Origin: Haliclona indistincta
Lineage: Eukaryota; Porifera; Demospongiae; Haplosclerida; Chalinidae
Assembly: GCA_964017065.1 (NCBI GenBank)
Contig: OZ024789.1
Location: 7,816,191-7,880,190 of the forward strand
Direction: 5' to 3'
DNA length: 64,000 nucleotides
Both the position numbers and the translations under genes were made by a program. Positions 36,520-48,610 of the stretch are shown here, piece after piece (the first letter of the stretch is position 1; each line of letters starts with the position of its first letter). Under the pieces are notes generated by a model, which saw nothing but the letters and a program-made list of their open reading frames with translations, searched no databases and was not told where the DNA came from.

Positions 36520-38133
36520 TACCAGAGATTATTAATACTACGTAACCGGGATAAGAAACTGTCAATCAAAATGTATTGCAAGTGGCATGGTGTACCCAGA
36601 GATTATTAATACTACGTAACCGGGATTAGCCTCGTACCCAGGCGCTAGAAGGGGGTGGAGCGAAGGGGGAGAAAAAACAGCGCCTGGTATATACTGCTTA
36701 CGCATGCGCGACTAGCGGTGGAATTCCACCGCCGCCGGTTATCATCGTACACGTTTGTAGTACGTGATGAATATTCATCAGTTTTTTAGCAGTTCGTGAA
36801 GCTTTCCTGTTTGCAATCTGCTGTCATGACTGTATTCTAGCGGCTTTTCTTGAAGCTCTAGCACAAGAGCAGAAGTACAATTTAACAACTGGGTGCTCCT
36901 GGTAGCGGAAACGAGCGACATCGATTGACAAGAGCGGTATAAATGACGCGATTAAGCCTACTATTGGCGTATGCACGCTCACCACAAAGTTATTTGTCGA
37001 ATCCAGAGCTAGAGCTGACGATCGAGTTGCTACTCAGTCAGTTGCTTGTAAGTTTAATAATGGAGGCGTGGTCTGAATAACCGCTACCACGTTTTCATGA
37101 CATAATCGGAATATTTTACAGTAAAATAAACGGATATTTAGCGCATGCGTGTGCAGTAGATACCAGGCGCTTATTTTTTCTCCTCACTAGCGCCTGGGTA
37201 CGAGGCTAAACCGGGATAAGAAACTGTGACAATCTTGTGTCACTATGCGCGTTTCGCTTGTAATGACGTAATTTGTTTATACCTTACAGTTGTTATGGTA
37301 ACTACAACGTGCTCTCCGCCGACGGGACAAGTACCATGGCTGCTTCTGAGAGAGATTATAACGATGCAAGAACTGAAAAAGAAAACTAAAGTAGTCGAAA
37401 ATGTGGTTTTGAGTGCGGAGAAAGTACTTCGTCTTCCTTTACCTGTTATTTTCAGGCGTTCGCCCTTCGCACTGTACAGAATGTAATATGCTTGCGTGAT
37501 AGAGCACTCGGTGAGGCTAGCCGTTACTCATGCAAACCATAAAAGTAGAAGATTACAACTATGACATTTACACACACTAACAGTCCAAGTAGCATAAAAA
37601 ACCATTAAAACTTGTACCAAATACGTAGGCTTTGCATGGATGTGTTCACAAAAACAGTACTAAAAACAGCTTGCTACGCCTCTAACTAACACAAAAGGCA
37701 ATATTCAGACACAAAATTATGATATTTACATGACCTACTACCAGAACTTTATAGTACACTAGACAAAACTAGTAGAACACATCTCACAAAGCCATGGATG
37801 TGTTTACAAGCTGTTTTTACATCATACTCGGCCGTTTACCTTGTCTGAGATCCACCCCTGACTATACTGCAGACGAAGAACGTGGCGACTTTAGAGTTAC
37901 TTGGTAAAGCTACGCAGAAACGCCTCCTTTCGTTACAAAAGGAAAGAACTATGAGTGTAAGAGTGGAAAAACTGTCAGTAGCTGCACACTCTATTACGTA
38001 AATTCTTTGCGTCATTTTCGAAACCATGGTCGAAACGCGAAACGCGCATGGCCATGGGTACACTCCGCGCAATACATTTTGATTGACAGTTTCTTATCCC
38101 GGTTACGTAGTATTAATAATCTCTGCTTATACC
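36520..38133. mobile_element. Element G: TIR element holding E copy 2
   Basis: The ends share AGAGATTATTAATACTACGT, ACCGGGATAAGAAACTGTC and AATCAAAATGTATTG in inverted orientation (left from 36,528, right to about 38,133). Part of the left end is repeated at 36,593-36,626. The inner sequence has no convincing gene. Its right end abuts K2 directly. Confidence 0.65.
36627..37208. mobile_element. E-family MITE, copy 2, with 9 bp target duplication
   Basis: 582 bp, reversed relative to copy 1, with ends TAGCCTCGTACCCAGGCGCTA and the inverse. AACCGGGAT is duplicated exactly at 36,618-36,626 and 37,209-37,217. It lies inside element G. Confidence 0.88.
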
Positions 38134-38888
38134 ATAGATACAATATACTCACAGGGATTAGCAACGGACAGAAATTTCAACTACATCCGTGTTACGGGTT
38201 AAATTTCCAACGTGTTAGAGCACAGCGTGCGAAGAGTAGTGCCCGCCAAATAGCATGGCTTGACAAATCGCGTGTGTGGGTAGGACTGCTGTAACGCGAA
38301 GGCAGGAAAATTGTCAGTACAACGAAGGATTCAAAGCACGATAAAACCAATGTTAAAAGCAAGATCTTCTTTAAGCACAGTTATTCTCATAGAACGGCCT
38401 TTCTTCTCGAGGATAAACTGAAAACAAGATCAGCCAGAGTGTTTCTATTGTCAGAAGAGCTACAGAAAAACCCGTACCGTAGGGCTGAACGCCTTAGTCT
38501 GTCTAGTGCAACAGCGCTACACTGTGTGAGATCGAGAATAGAAAATGCGCTATTCTCACGAGGACATGTACGAACTAACATGTTATCAGCAAAGAATGGA
38601 CTGAAGCACAACTAAAAACTAGCAACGGGTACAGAACCACTTTTCAACAGAGTAAACAAACTGTTTGTTAGCGTTTTACAACGCTCGACCTGAAACAAAC
38701 AACCGCTTCGCCGGTTAGCGATCAAAACGAAACAGTACTCAAGTCGCCTTTACTATCAAAGTGTAGGCAGAACGTACTAGTCAATCACCAGAGCTCGACA
38801 ACGTGCCGAGCCAGTGACTCTTTTTAGCACGGTCGTCAAGAGCTAGCTTAGCAACGAGCTCGTTGCAAGGCAACGGTTAATATTTAAC

Positions 38889-40649
38889 CCTTTTAACTTC
38901 TTTTTTCAATCTTGCTTTAATTATTGTTCTTGTCCGCCTCTTAGCTGTCACGATTTACTGAATCTACCTCCCTCTGAATGTCCTGACGAATTGCTATGCT
39001 CTGAAGATGAGGTATTAGAACTGCTCTTGTCGATTGATATATCCAAAGCTAGTGGTTCCGATGGTATTTCTGGCTGCATGCTAAAGAGTACAGCTTGCAC
39101 CATTGCTCCTGTCATCACAGAGCTCTTCAATCTTTCTATTAGATCTGGTATTGTTCCTTCAACGTGGAAACATTCTGCTATAGTTCCCATCCCCAAAGGT
39201 AAAGCTTTTAATGACCTGTCTAATTATCGTCTTGTCTCTCTCCTTTCAATCTGCTCTAAACTTCTTGAGCGTCACATTTCTTCTATTCTCATGGATTTTA
39301 TTTTTGAGAATAACTTGTTAGATAGTAATCAATGGGGTTTCCTCCCTGGGAAATCAACCACAGCTGCTTTGTTGTCTGTTGTCCATGATTGGCACCTGCA
39401 ATTGAATTCCAATACTGAGGTTTGTGCTGTCTTTTTTGATTTGCGCAAGGCCTTTGACTCTGTGCCACATCGCCCATTATTACAAAAACTTGAGAAGTTG
39501 GGTATCAATGAGTATCTGCTAAGTTGGATTACTAGTTACCTTTTTGAGAGAGAGCAGAAGGTCCTTGTTAGTGGAGAGGAGTCTTCTTCTCTTCCAGTTG
39601 TATCCGGGGTTCCCCAAGGCTCAGTCTTAGGCCCGTTATTATTTGTTATCTATGTTGATGGTATTTCCTCTGTAATCCTGGAGGAGGCCTCTGCAATTCT
39701 TTTTGCAGATGACATGGCTCTATATAGGCCAATTCATACTCCTTTAGACTATGAGTTACTCCAGAAAGATATTGATGCAATCACCCGCTGGATATCTGCT
39801 ATTCACATGCAATTCAATGCTCAAAAGTGCAAATTTATGCTTTTTTCAAGAAAACGTAGCATTGATGCTCCTCCAGTTACTTTGTCTATTGATGGAATTC
39901 CCTTACAAAAAGCTGATGCCTATAAATACTTAGGGGTTTTTCTCACTTCAGATCTGAATTGGTCTTTCCACATTAATACAATTTGTTCCAAAACTAAAAA
40001 GCTTGTTGGTTTGTTTCATCGTAAGTTCTTTTCAGCCATGGATGTCAACAGTTGTATACTCTTATACAAAGCTTTTATAAGACCCAATCTTGAGTATGCC
40101 TGCCAGGTATGGGACCCGCACCTCAAGAAAGACATTACTGCCTTAGAGTCTGTCCAAAAATTTGCTCTTAGAGCCTGTACTAAAAGTTGGGATGCATCTT
40201 ACGACCTACTTCTTTCTCAAACAAACTTGCCTTCTCTTCAAGATAGGAGGGCCCATCTAAAGATTTGTACCCTTTATAAAATTGTTTATTCAATGGTAGA
40301 CTTCCCCGATGCTCCCATACGTTTCGATTCTAGTCCGTATTCAACTAGATCACACCATTCCCTGAGCATCGCCAGCTATCCTTCCAAATCTAATCAATTC
40401 TCCGGTTCTTTTTTTCCCTCTTCAACTAAACTCTGGAACAGTTTAAGTTATGATGTTGTTTCTTTATCTAACTTTTTGTCTTTTAAAAAATGTACCAAAC
40501 CTTAATTTTTGTGCTGTGTGTTACTGTATACTTATAATTTTAGTGTAATTTTTTGTTATTTGGGGTGCATACCTCGTGTTAGCATTTTTTTGCTATTGTA
40601 TGTATCCAGGCCTATGCCAAATATTAAAAAAAAAAAAAAAAAAAAAAAA
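38889..40649 (+). mobile_element. 5'-truncated LINE (CR1/L2-like), second family
   Basis: It begins within the coding region upstream of the RT and ends in a 25-base A tail. It is related to but clearly distinct from the 4.4 kb LINE. Its insertion site in K2 shows no obvious long target duplication. Confidence 0.88.
38893..40505 (+). pseudogene. Reverse transcriptase fragment of the truncated LINE
   Basis: The frame is open from the truncation to the stop at 40,503-40,505. It has SNYRLVSLLSICSKLLE, the catalytic DLRKAFDSVPHRPLL, GVPQGSVLGPLLF and FADD (Phe for the usual Tyr), then the C-terminal domain. The endonuclease and N-terminal parts are missing, so it is dead despite the intact frame, which implies recent insertion. 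Confidence 0.88.
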
Positions 40650-40729
40650 CCGTAACGAGGATGTAAATCAGCTCGTAATACAAAATGTATTGGCGTTGCT
40701 AATCCCTGTTGGTATACTGTATGTATTAG

Positions 40730-41088
40730 TTATTGCCCTCACGCGAGGGCAATAAATGATTTATTACATAGTTCATCTCTGTGAGCGCAATAACATCGCG
40801 AATTTTTCAAACTCGCAAAGACGCAACGGTCTGTTGCTATAGAAGACGCTACGCGCGGTCAATAACCTACATTAATGCCCTCGGATAGAGCAATCCGATT
40901 GGTGAAAGATGACGTACTATGTAATAACTATGCTTATACCATGAAACAGTCGGGCAATACGGGATTAAAATCACCTTGGAAACCGAAATAGACGCCCTCG
41001 CGCTTCGCGCTCGGGTCGTCTATACTATCGGTTTCCGCGGTGATTTAAATCCCGTATTGCCCTCCTTTTCATGGTATAACCTATTATG
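40730..41088. repeat. Two small inverted-repeat segments next to the right arm of H
   Basis: At 40,735-40,755 GCCCTCACGCGAGGGC is palindromic. At about 40,932-41,082 ACCATGAAA, GGGCAATACGGGATT and AAATCACC are mirrored after an AT- and CG-rich centre, giving a hairpin of about 150 bp. Non-coding. Confidence 0.55.
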
Positions 41089-41279
41089 TTTCACACTCTT
41101 TCTCTATAGTTACATTATACTGTAGATACTGTCACACTCTAGCTCAGCAGAGGCATCAGTGATACTGAATTCAAGCACACTCTAGCTCCCACGTACGTGC
41201 TGGCATAGAAGGAACATTACAAAACCATCATACATCAGCCAGCAGGTTGTTATTTGTATTTTGCTGACAATGAACTTAC

Positions 41280-41332
41280 CATGATGCATCTAACAGTCTG
41301 TCAAACTCACCATCACTGCTGAAATCCTGCAT
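41280..41332 (-). other. Candidate first exon in the right arm of element H
   Basis: Mirror copy of 35,521-35,573, with the same codons and donor and reading inward from the right end. Confidence 0.35.
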
Positions 41333-41721
41333 TTTGATGATCAGTTTATATGGTACTGTTGTAGGCTAGTATTGCAGAGTGCTACAGTGTCTCTGAACCC
41401 TTGTAACACTTCTAGACAATGTATTGGCACTCCATATTAGAGAAGACTCACTGTTACTTCTTAGGGAACTTGGTAAACGCTGTCTCCACTGCGGTCTGCA
41501 TACATTACCAGCATTGCTACCGCGCAACAGGTTCCCCCATCTACGTCACGCGTAAGCCCCGCCCACCACAGGAAGTGTTTTAAAAGTGCTGTTTTTGGCA
41601 GCTCTTATCTCATGAAAAAAATACTTTTTTGGAAGTAAAACTTTGGAGGGAGTTTTTAGGGACCTATACCTACAAAAACATGTAATAAACTCAAGAAAAA
41701 TTTTTGGTGATACTTACCCTC

Positions 41722-43089
41722 TAATAATTTTTGAACCTGTTATGCATTCAGGGTTTGTGTTTGTGTGTGTTCTCACAGTACAAAACTGAAACTCATACGC
41801 TATTGAGCTTGTAGCACACAAAATCATTGAATCAAAACAATGGATATCACAGACATGCAGTGACTATAGAACTGTTTACTGCAATAGTATAGCGCATAAT
41901 ATATTTGTCAAATAGACACACTGCAATGAGTATAATATGCCGCGTCCTACTGAGAGAATTCTTTCCCTGCCCTTATGACGTACCTCACTGTGGGATAGCA
42001 TACATGTACATGATTGCGAAGAACCATACTGCAGTATATATTTATGACACTTGGTGAGACAACCAATGGGGACATAGAACTGAGCACATGCATGCACGGG
42101 AAATTACAAGATACTCCCTTAATAGAGTCCCTCTCTAGAGAAATGAGTGAGTTGGAACAACGTACACTGAAACAAGCTCTATAAATGAAAAATTCTAATA
42201 AATTATACTCAATTCTATACTATAGCTATTAGCTAACGACGTATACATGGTTACAGACAAGCAATTTTAATCAAATAAACAAGAAGGGCACATGGTGTGA
42301 ATGTCATAGCACTAAAATTCGAATTCAGTGGAAGAATAATATCTATGCTAAGATTTACCTATTGGCTTCAGTGGAAAAATGTTGCAAGTGCTCACACGTA
42401 CACACTACATACCTTTTGTGAATTTACCACAATATCCGTGAACTAAAAGACTTCCGAATTTAGTGTTTACTGTATACTATTTTTATGCTGTATGTTAAAT
42501 TACTACTGTTGAAATTCATAGAAGGCAGAATTTTTGCCTACACAATGGAAGTGTTCTCATCAAACCTAGATTGAACCGCTTTTAGAACAAGAGTGATGAC
42601 ACCAACAAAAACACACTATACGTGTACGAACTAGAAATAAAAGTGATACTATAATTACTGAATTGTTAAAGTTCATTTTTAATTAATTATACTAGCTAAG
42701 AATACAACTCTGTCCATGATCAAACTAACTAGGGTATATTGGGTTAAACTTTCAGAGGACTATCAAATCGTCTTTCTTTATTTGAACTGCAACTTTGTGG
42801 TTTGTTGTAAACAATTAGTGGTGACAAAAATTTTATGTGAGTTAAATGTTACGGCAATCTAGCCGTTTACATATATACCTATTTTCACCTGGATTTTAAA
42901 CAAAAAGTAAATTATTGTGAAAAAAATTCAATACCGCCTAGTACATGTACACAGTAGTTATATACGTGAATAGTTATGTACACTATTTTTATAGTTTTTG
43001 AACTTGTAGTCATGTGACTCCTGTAGTCTTGAGAGGTGCACTCATTCTTTATTAACAAAAATGTACAGGGAGGCTGGTATGGGGAGGAG
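41722..43089. repeat. Array-unit flanking DNA, no gene supported
   Basis: This stretch is similar to 44,430-44,640 and 50,240-51,060, sharing GTTTGTGTTTGTGTGTGTTC and further blocks. It is therefore the duplicated 5' flank of array units. Short open frames (for example 41,876-42,097) are not conserved between copies. Promoters for T genes may lie in such flanks but none can be named. Confidence 0.5.
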
Positions 43090-44050
43090 CTAGCTTTTGA
43101 TGTTTTGTTGCAAATAGCCGTTGTATGAAGGAAGAGGTGCTTCTGTGAACAAGAGACCGGTAGCAGCTGATGCTGGGGGCGGATGCCATGGTATCGGCGT
43201 TAGGTATGGTCGGGCAGATGCTATTATATTATTGCTTGTATACCACTTGAAATAATACCACCGGGATATTGTTACTAGTATTCCAAACGCTGTTAGCACT
43301 GAAAATCCTCCGACAACTGTGATAACTATTATTACAATAGGAGCTGATGTTGGATCAGTTATTGGGTAATCAGTAAATGGATCATCAGTGAAAGGACCAT
43401 CAGTATATGGATCATCAGTTGGAATAGTAAATGGAGGAAGAGTTGGACGAATTTGATTAGTTGGAACAGTTGTATTAGTTGGATCAGTTGAATTCGTTGG
43501 ATCAGTTGAATTAGTTGGATCAGTTAGATCAGTTGGATCAGTCAATAAATCAGTGGTATCAGTTGGATCAGATGAAACAGTTGGATCAGTAGGAAAAGTT
43601 GGATCAGTTGGAAGAGTAGGGTCAGTCACATCAGTGTTCGGCCCAACAGTAGTAGTTACAGGACGGCTGACTCTACCTAAAATTGTTAACAGCTTAGTGA
43701 GAACAAAAGTGCTCTTATTTGTTTCTATAACTAAAAGAATGACTATCGCTACCTTGTAGTGTAAGTTGAACTGATCCAACTAGACATTTAAAATTGCTAG
43801 TATAAGGCAAGTAGCTGTTACATGTAGAATGCTGGATGCAGTACCTGCATATACTTGCACAGGCTATCAAGTTAGACTAGACTCATTGCAGATGTTTGGT
43901 CTAAGCAGTTCATCATTAATTATAATCTATCCATTATTGTGCATGGGCATGCACAAAATACAAGTAGAGGCAATGGTAATACATTACTTCAAGTTGGAGA
44001 TGCTCACCTGACACAATGCATAAGAGCCCCAAGATTTTGAGAAACATCAT
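43090..44050 (-). CDS. T4: two-exon Thr-rich membrane protein of the array, altered tail
   Basis: Exon 1 (44,050-44,008) encodes MMFLKILGLLCIVS. Exon 2 (43,676-43,090) opens with SRPVTTTVGPNTDVTD and continues through TDPTNST repeats, DDPFTD repeats, a membrane helix, SRWYYFKW and TGLLFTEAPLPSY. After SY the frame shifts relative to the sister genes and ends QQNIKS, so the last roughly 15 residues differ. Intron 331 bp. Function unknown. Confidence 0.74.
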
Positions 44051-44639
44051 AGAAATGAAGCGTAAACGTACATGTGTTGAAGCGATTTTAACAAGAGACA
44101 TCGATGTAGCTGTTCAAGCTATTGTTGCTAACAAAATTAAAATGATACTGATATTTTTATATTTATAAATCACGAGACTGCTACACTGCACAATAATATT
44201 TAGTAAAGTAGTCTGTAAGCAAAATAGACTCATGCAAATAACTGTTAGTAAACTAAGCACAATTGCAACTGGGATGCACAATATACTGCTTTTAGTAAAC
44301 ATAGCCTCTTCAGTTTCAATTCTTAGTCAACCACATCACCTGTTTTGACCACACCACCTGCAAAGATACAAATAATTATAGATATTTTTTTCTAAGTAAT
44401 TAAATTGCCTAATAATAATATTATTGAACCTGTTATAAAATTATACATTTAGAGTTTGTGTTTGTGTGTGTTCTCACAGTACAAAACTAAAACTCATACG
44501 CTATTGAGCTTGTAGCAAACAAAGTCATTGTATCAAGACAGTGCATATCACACTAGACAGTGACTATAGAACTGTTTCAGCATTTTTACTGCAATAAATA
44601 TAGCGCATAATGTATTTGTCAAATAGACACACGCTTGCA

Positions 44640-45517
44640 GTTCTGTCGTTTTTTGTTCTAGGATAATTTCGTGTCGGGTAGAACAAAAACCGGCGATCCA
44701 TTTTGTCCTAGGACAAAATTCGTCAATCAATTTTTATCCTAGGACAATTAATACCTTTACTAAAATTACTAAAATTATATCCTATATAGGACTATAATGA
44801 ACTATATATATCCTAGGATAATAATGACCTTAACTAAAATAATAGGTAGACAGCGCATCCGAGGATCTACACAATGTAGAAGCCCGAGAGCCGTGGCTAT
44901 AATTATTAGCGATGTGCACTTAAAAGTTTAAACTGTCTAAATCAGTAGCTTCTACTGACCTTTAGCAGCACACAAATCTAAATTTCGTTAGAATCGGTGC
45001 TAAAATGGCTGACTTACACCGGGTTTTGTGGCGATTACTGTGTGATTTTGTTCTCCACTAATTTACATTATAAAGCCGGCTTCCTGGTTACAGCGGCGCT
45101 GTTGCGCACTTTGTAGCATAGGTGCAAAACAGTAATCTTGAGTGTGACACGACAGCCTGGGCTACGCTGACCTGTTCGGCATACTTATTGAAGCAAACTA
45201 CGACCAGCCAGATCCACAACAATGGCTATAACGGACGCTCGACCAGCTATTTGTCTGTTGCAGTACATGGCGAACAGGCCAGTTAGCATGACACTCGCCG
45301 GAGCTGTGCGCGACTTTGGAGCACGTATGCACTTACCTAATTATATAAACTGTCACTAATATCTTTGTAAGTGCTGGTCAGAGGCATTGTCCAAGTTTAA
45401 CTAACATTGCAAACTGTTTGACTACGAAAATAATTTTTTGATTACCAATTTGCTGGGTTTTTTGATCTAGCACTGACTGATCATAGTAAAACAGCATTGT
45501 TTCCAATAATTATCCAC
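44640..45517. other. Unassigned intergenic stretch with a CCTAGG palindrome cluster
   Basis: 44,660-44,825 holds several TCCTAGGA-like palindromes spaced 30-80 bp apart in AT-rich DNA. The remainder, to the TTAA-flanked MITE, shows no supported gene. A 103 bp open stretch from ATG 45,222 to a GT at 45,325 could be a first exon, but no partner was found. Confidence 0.4.
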
Positions 45518-45521
45518 TTAA

Positions 45522-46098
45522 GGGACTATACACGTCGAACATCAGAATGACGAAAATTTCAGTTTCTTCGGGCAAACAAAGCTTGGTCAAAGACAGTTAT
45601 CATCAAAGAAACTCACAAATCTGCTTGTGGGCGGAGCAAACACTGTACAAAGAGAAAAATTTTTATTCAATGAGCGGACAAGCCACGCCCACCAAAATGG
45701 ATTTGTGAACTGAATGGCTCGTGGTGAGCAAACGTATGCATGCGTTTTTGCGTAAAGTGTTCAGTCTGTCAGTCACAAGGCCGCGAATATTTAATTAGTT
45801 TCGTGGTTTGCACAAGAATTGAGCTACAGAGGTCAGCTAAGAACGCAGCAAGGTCATTTGTGGCGCCAGAGGTAGGCAAGGTTCACCCGCTTCGCTTGCC
45901 CGCCCTCCCACCCACCCACCCTGGTTGCTACCTTTAAATTAAAGAAAAACTATGTCGTAAAACATTTGGGTCCCTTGGCCCTCTAGCTCCACCCTAGAAC
46001 CGCCCAGCAGTTGGCAAAGTCGCTGTGAAGTACTAGATGGTGAGCCAGAAAAAACAGCACGCAAATCGAGCCGTTGCTATAGTTCGCCGTGTAGTCCC
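45522..46098. mobile_element. 577 bp MITE flanked by TTAA
   Basis: The ends GGGACTATACACG and CGTGTAGTCCC are inverted. TTAA occurs on both sides (45,518-45,521 and 46,099-46,102), as in piggyBac-type insertion. Non-coding. Confidence 0.7.
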
Positions 46099-46392
46099 TT
46101 AAATTTCATAGTTAGTTGGAATCAGCGTATCTGAAAACCTTCAAGTGGTTTTTAGCCACTGAAACGGCAAGACAATTTCCACTTTTTCGCGCAAGACAAT
46201 TTCCACTTTTTGAATTGAAAAAGGTGAAGACATTTCCGGCCGCATGACCATGCCCACGCACATCGCTACCTATATATATCGCCACGTCATGTGTGCTTAT
46301 CTAGCTACTGAATGAACTGATCTTGTTTACTTCATGTTGCTCATAGACTAGCTTCGCTTGGTTTGAGAGTATTATGTTGTATAACAATCTTA

Positions 46393-46961
46393 AGCCCCGT
46401 TTACACGACGCATTTAATCCGGTTTGGAAGCTAGCTTAGTTCGAAGCGCGCTTCGTGTGGACGCTCCAAACCGGATTAGTTAATCCACATCCGGAGGTGG
46501 TTCGAAGCTAGCTTGAAGCGCGCTTATCGCACGTGTGGACGGGTCAAGCTAGCTTAGCTAGTCGTTGTCTCGGTTAAACATACATGTGCAGCCAACACAA
46601 GCTGCTTGTTAGTGAATACAAGCCTGGGGTAAGCTAGGCTACTCCGTGATTTAGCTGCACGCGCCATGGGCTTACTTTTGTTGCTCGAGCACGTTTATTC
46701 ACATAGATACAGTAAGCTCCTTGTTGATTGTAAATAAATAGACAAATACTCGTGGTGAGTGGCTAAGACAGCTTTACATCGACCATTGAAGCCTATGTGC
46801 CGTGCTCTGTCCTTCGCCATACGCCATATTGTACAAGCTAATCCACTTCCGTTTACACGTACAATGTGGTTAATCCACGTTTATCGCTTACGTGTGGACA
46901 AAACTAATGCGCATTCCAAACCAGTTTGATTAAGCTGGCTTCAGTACGCGTAAACGGGGCT
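46393..46961. mobile_element. 569 bp MITE with AGCCCCGTTTACACG-type ends and a TTA duplication
   Basis: Ends AGCCCCGTTTACACG and CGTAAACGGGGCT. TTA duplicated. The paralogous site near 15,235 (AACAATCTTAGTGCAG) is unoccupied. A 3 bp TTA target fits PIF/Harbinger. Inner AATCCGGTTTGG motifs repeat in both orientations. Confidence 0.8.
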
Positions 46962-47207
46962 TTAGTGCGGTAACAGTGAATTAAATGCTATAATCTAGCT
47001 GATATGTATAGTCTACCTACCTATTTTCACCAACAAAAAGTAAAATATTGTTGAAAAATAATTACGTAGCTGCTCAGTTTTACAATGCTTTCTGTAGAAC
47101 TACTGGCTAGTACATGTACACAATAGTTATATAGGTGAATAGCTATTTACACTCTTTATTATAGTTTTTGAATTGACTCAGTCTTGAGAGGTGCACTCAT
47201 TCTTTAA

Positions 47208-48500
47208 TTACGAGGAGGCTGGTGGGGAGGAGCCAGCTTTTGATATCTTGTTGCAAGTAGCATTATATGAAGGAAGAGGTGCTTCTGTGAACAAGAGACC
47301 AGTAGCAGCTGATGCTGGGGGTGGACGTTGTGGTATCGGTGTTGGGTATGGTTGGGGGGATGCTCTTGTAAACAATTTGAAACGACACCAACGGCATATT
47401 GATCCTAGCATTAAAAACACTGCTGACACTACAGCTGCCCCAATAAAAATGAAAACTATTCGTAGAATAAGAAATGGTGTTGAATCAGTTATTGGGCGAT
47501 CAGTAAATGGATCATCAGTATATGGATCATCAGTTGGAATAGTTGTATTAGTTGGATCAGTTGAATTAGTTGGATCAGTTAGATCAGTTGGATCAGTCAA
47601 TAAATCAGTGGTATCAGTTGGATCAGATGAAACAGTTGGATCAGTAGGAAGAGTTTGGTCAGTCACATCAGTGTTCGGCCCAACAGTAGTAGTTACAGGA
47701 CGGCTGACTATACCTATTGTTAAACAGCTTAGTGAGACCAAAAGTGCTCGCATTAATTTTATTTTAACTAAAACAATGACTATCGCTACCTTGTAGTGTA
47801 AGTTGAACTAGTAATGCACTTAGGCAAATTTGTTTTGACTTTTGAGAAAATATATTTTAGTACATGCCAGTGCCATACACGCATGTTCTGCGCTTTTTAA
47901 GAATTTGCGCTTTCTCGAGAAAGCGCAGCGCCGGCTTCTTAGGAATCCCTAGAAAGTGCGGGCTTTCTCCAGAAAGCGCAGTCACAGAAAGCGCAACGGA
48001 TACTGCGCTTTCTAAGGCATAACTCCTGTCGTTACACGGCTCTTGTCGCTCAAGACTGAATCGCCACAAAATACTAGGCATCCGGCACAGATGGCAGACG
48101 AGCTTGCTTGAGCGGTTTTTGCTTCGTACCTTTCGCTCAACTAAAGAAAAAGTGTTTATCAATCGATCGTGCTTAATCTTCACAGGGCGAGCTCGTCGCT
48201 CCACGATGGCTACTGAACACTGCGTTGCTGAAACTTGCTATATTCGATGATACAGTTACTTGAAAAAGTCATGAATAATTATCATTAATTCTGGTCACTT
48301 TAATGGTAGCAGATAGACATTTAAAATCGTTAGTATAGACAATCAATAATTATAATAATATTTTAGTCATGCAGACATCTACTCCGGCTAAACAGTTCGC
48401 ACTATGATGTCTGCTTGCACAAAACAATGATATATTATTTTTTGCCATACTCACCTGAGACAATGCATAAGAAACCCAAACTGATTTTGAGAAGCATCAT
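47208..48500 (-). CDS. T5: two-exon Thr-rich membrane protein of the array
   Basis: Exon 1 (48,500-48,455) encodes MMLLKISLGFLCIVS, one codon longer than its sisters. Exon 2 (47,713-47,208) shares the SRPVTTTVGPNTDVTD start with T4 and has a shortened TDPTNST stalk, a membrane helix, CRWCRFK and TGLLFTEAPLPSYNAT, ending SSPPASS. No internal stop. T4 and T5 are the closest pair. Intron 741 bp. Function unknown. Confidence 0.73.
47885..48025. repeat. Cluster of GCGCTTTCT/AGAAAGCGC motifs
   Basis: At least five copies in both orientations occur within about 140 bp, including the palindrome GCGCTTTCTCGAGAAAGCGC. The cluster lies in the T5 intron. Its role is unknown; the spacing does not fit the heat-shock element. 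Confidence 0.6.
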
Positions 48501-48610
48501 AGATATGAAGCCGGTACGTTGACACGATTATAACAATTGAGAGATTATGTAGCTGTTCAAGCTATCTTATACTGACAAATGATACTGATATTCTGGTATT
48601 ATATATAATT

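Larger units (their letters stand above)
38134..40722. mobile_element. K-family TIR element, copy K2, split by a LINE
   Basis: 38,134-38,888 and 40,650-40,722 together make one K1-like copy. The break falls in TTTAACCC^GTAACG, which is continuous in K1 and K3. Confidence 0.8.
35351..41721. mobile_element. Element H: 6.4 kb unit with very long terminal inverted repeats
   Basis: The left arm 35,351-35,761 is matched by the reverse of 41,089-41,721; the right arm has about 230 bp of extra sequence. The outer ends are AGAGTAAGTATCACC and, inverted, GAGGGTAAGTATCACC. TAA flanks both sides. The paralogous unoccupied site near 44,400 (TTGCCTAATAATAATATT) confirms the insertion. The interior is filled by other elements: a 280 bp MITE, element G, E copy 2, K2 with a LINE, and a small hairpin. 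A 3 bp TAA duplication would fit PIF/Harbinger-like or other 3 bp inserters; the class is not fixed. Confidence 0.75.

Noticed and set aside
41876..42097. Cys-rich 73-codon minus frame in array flanking DNA
   Set aside because: The paralogous stretch at 50.3 kb does not keep the frame.
45222..45324. Possible first exon (MAITDARPAICLLQYM...) with a GT at 45,325
   Set aside because: No second exon in phase, no domain, and the MITE at 45,522 follows; too weak to annotate as a gene.
47885..48025. Heat-shock element reading of the TTCTCGAGAA palindrome
   Set aside because: The TTC and GAA half-sites are four bases apart, not two.
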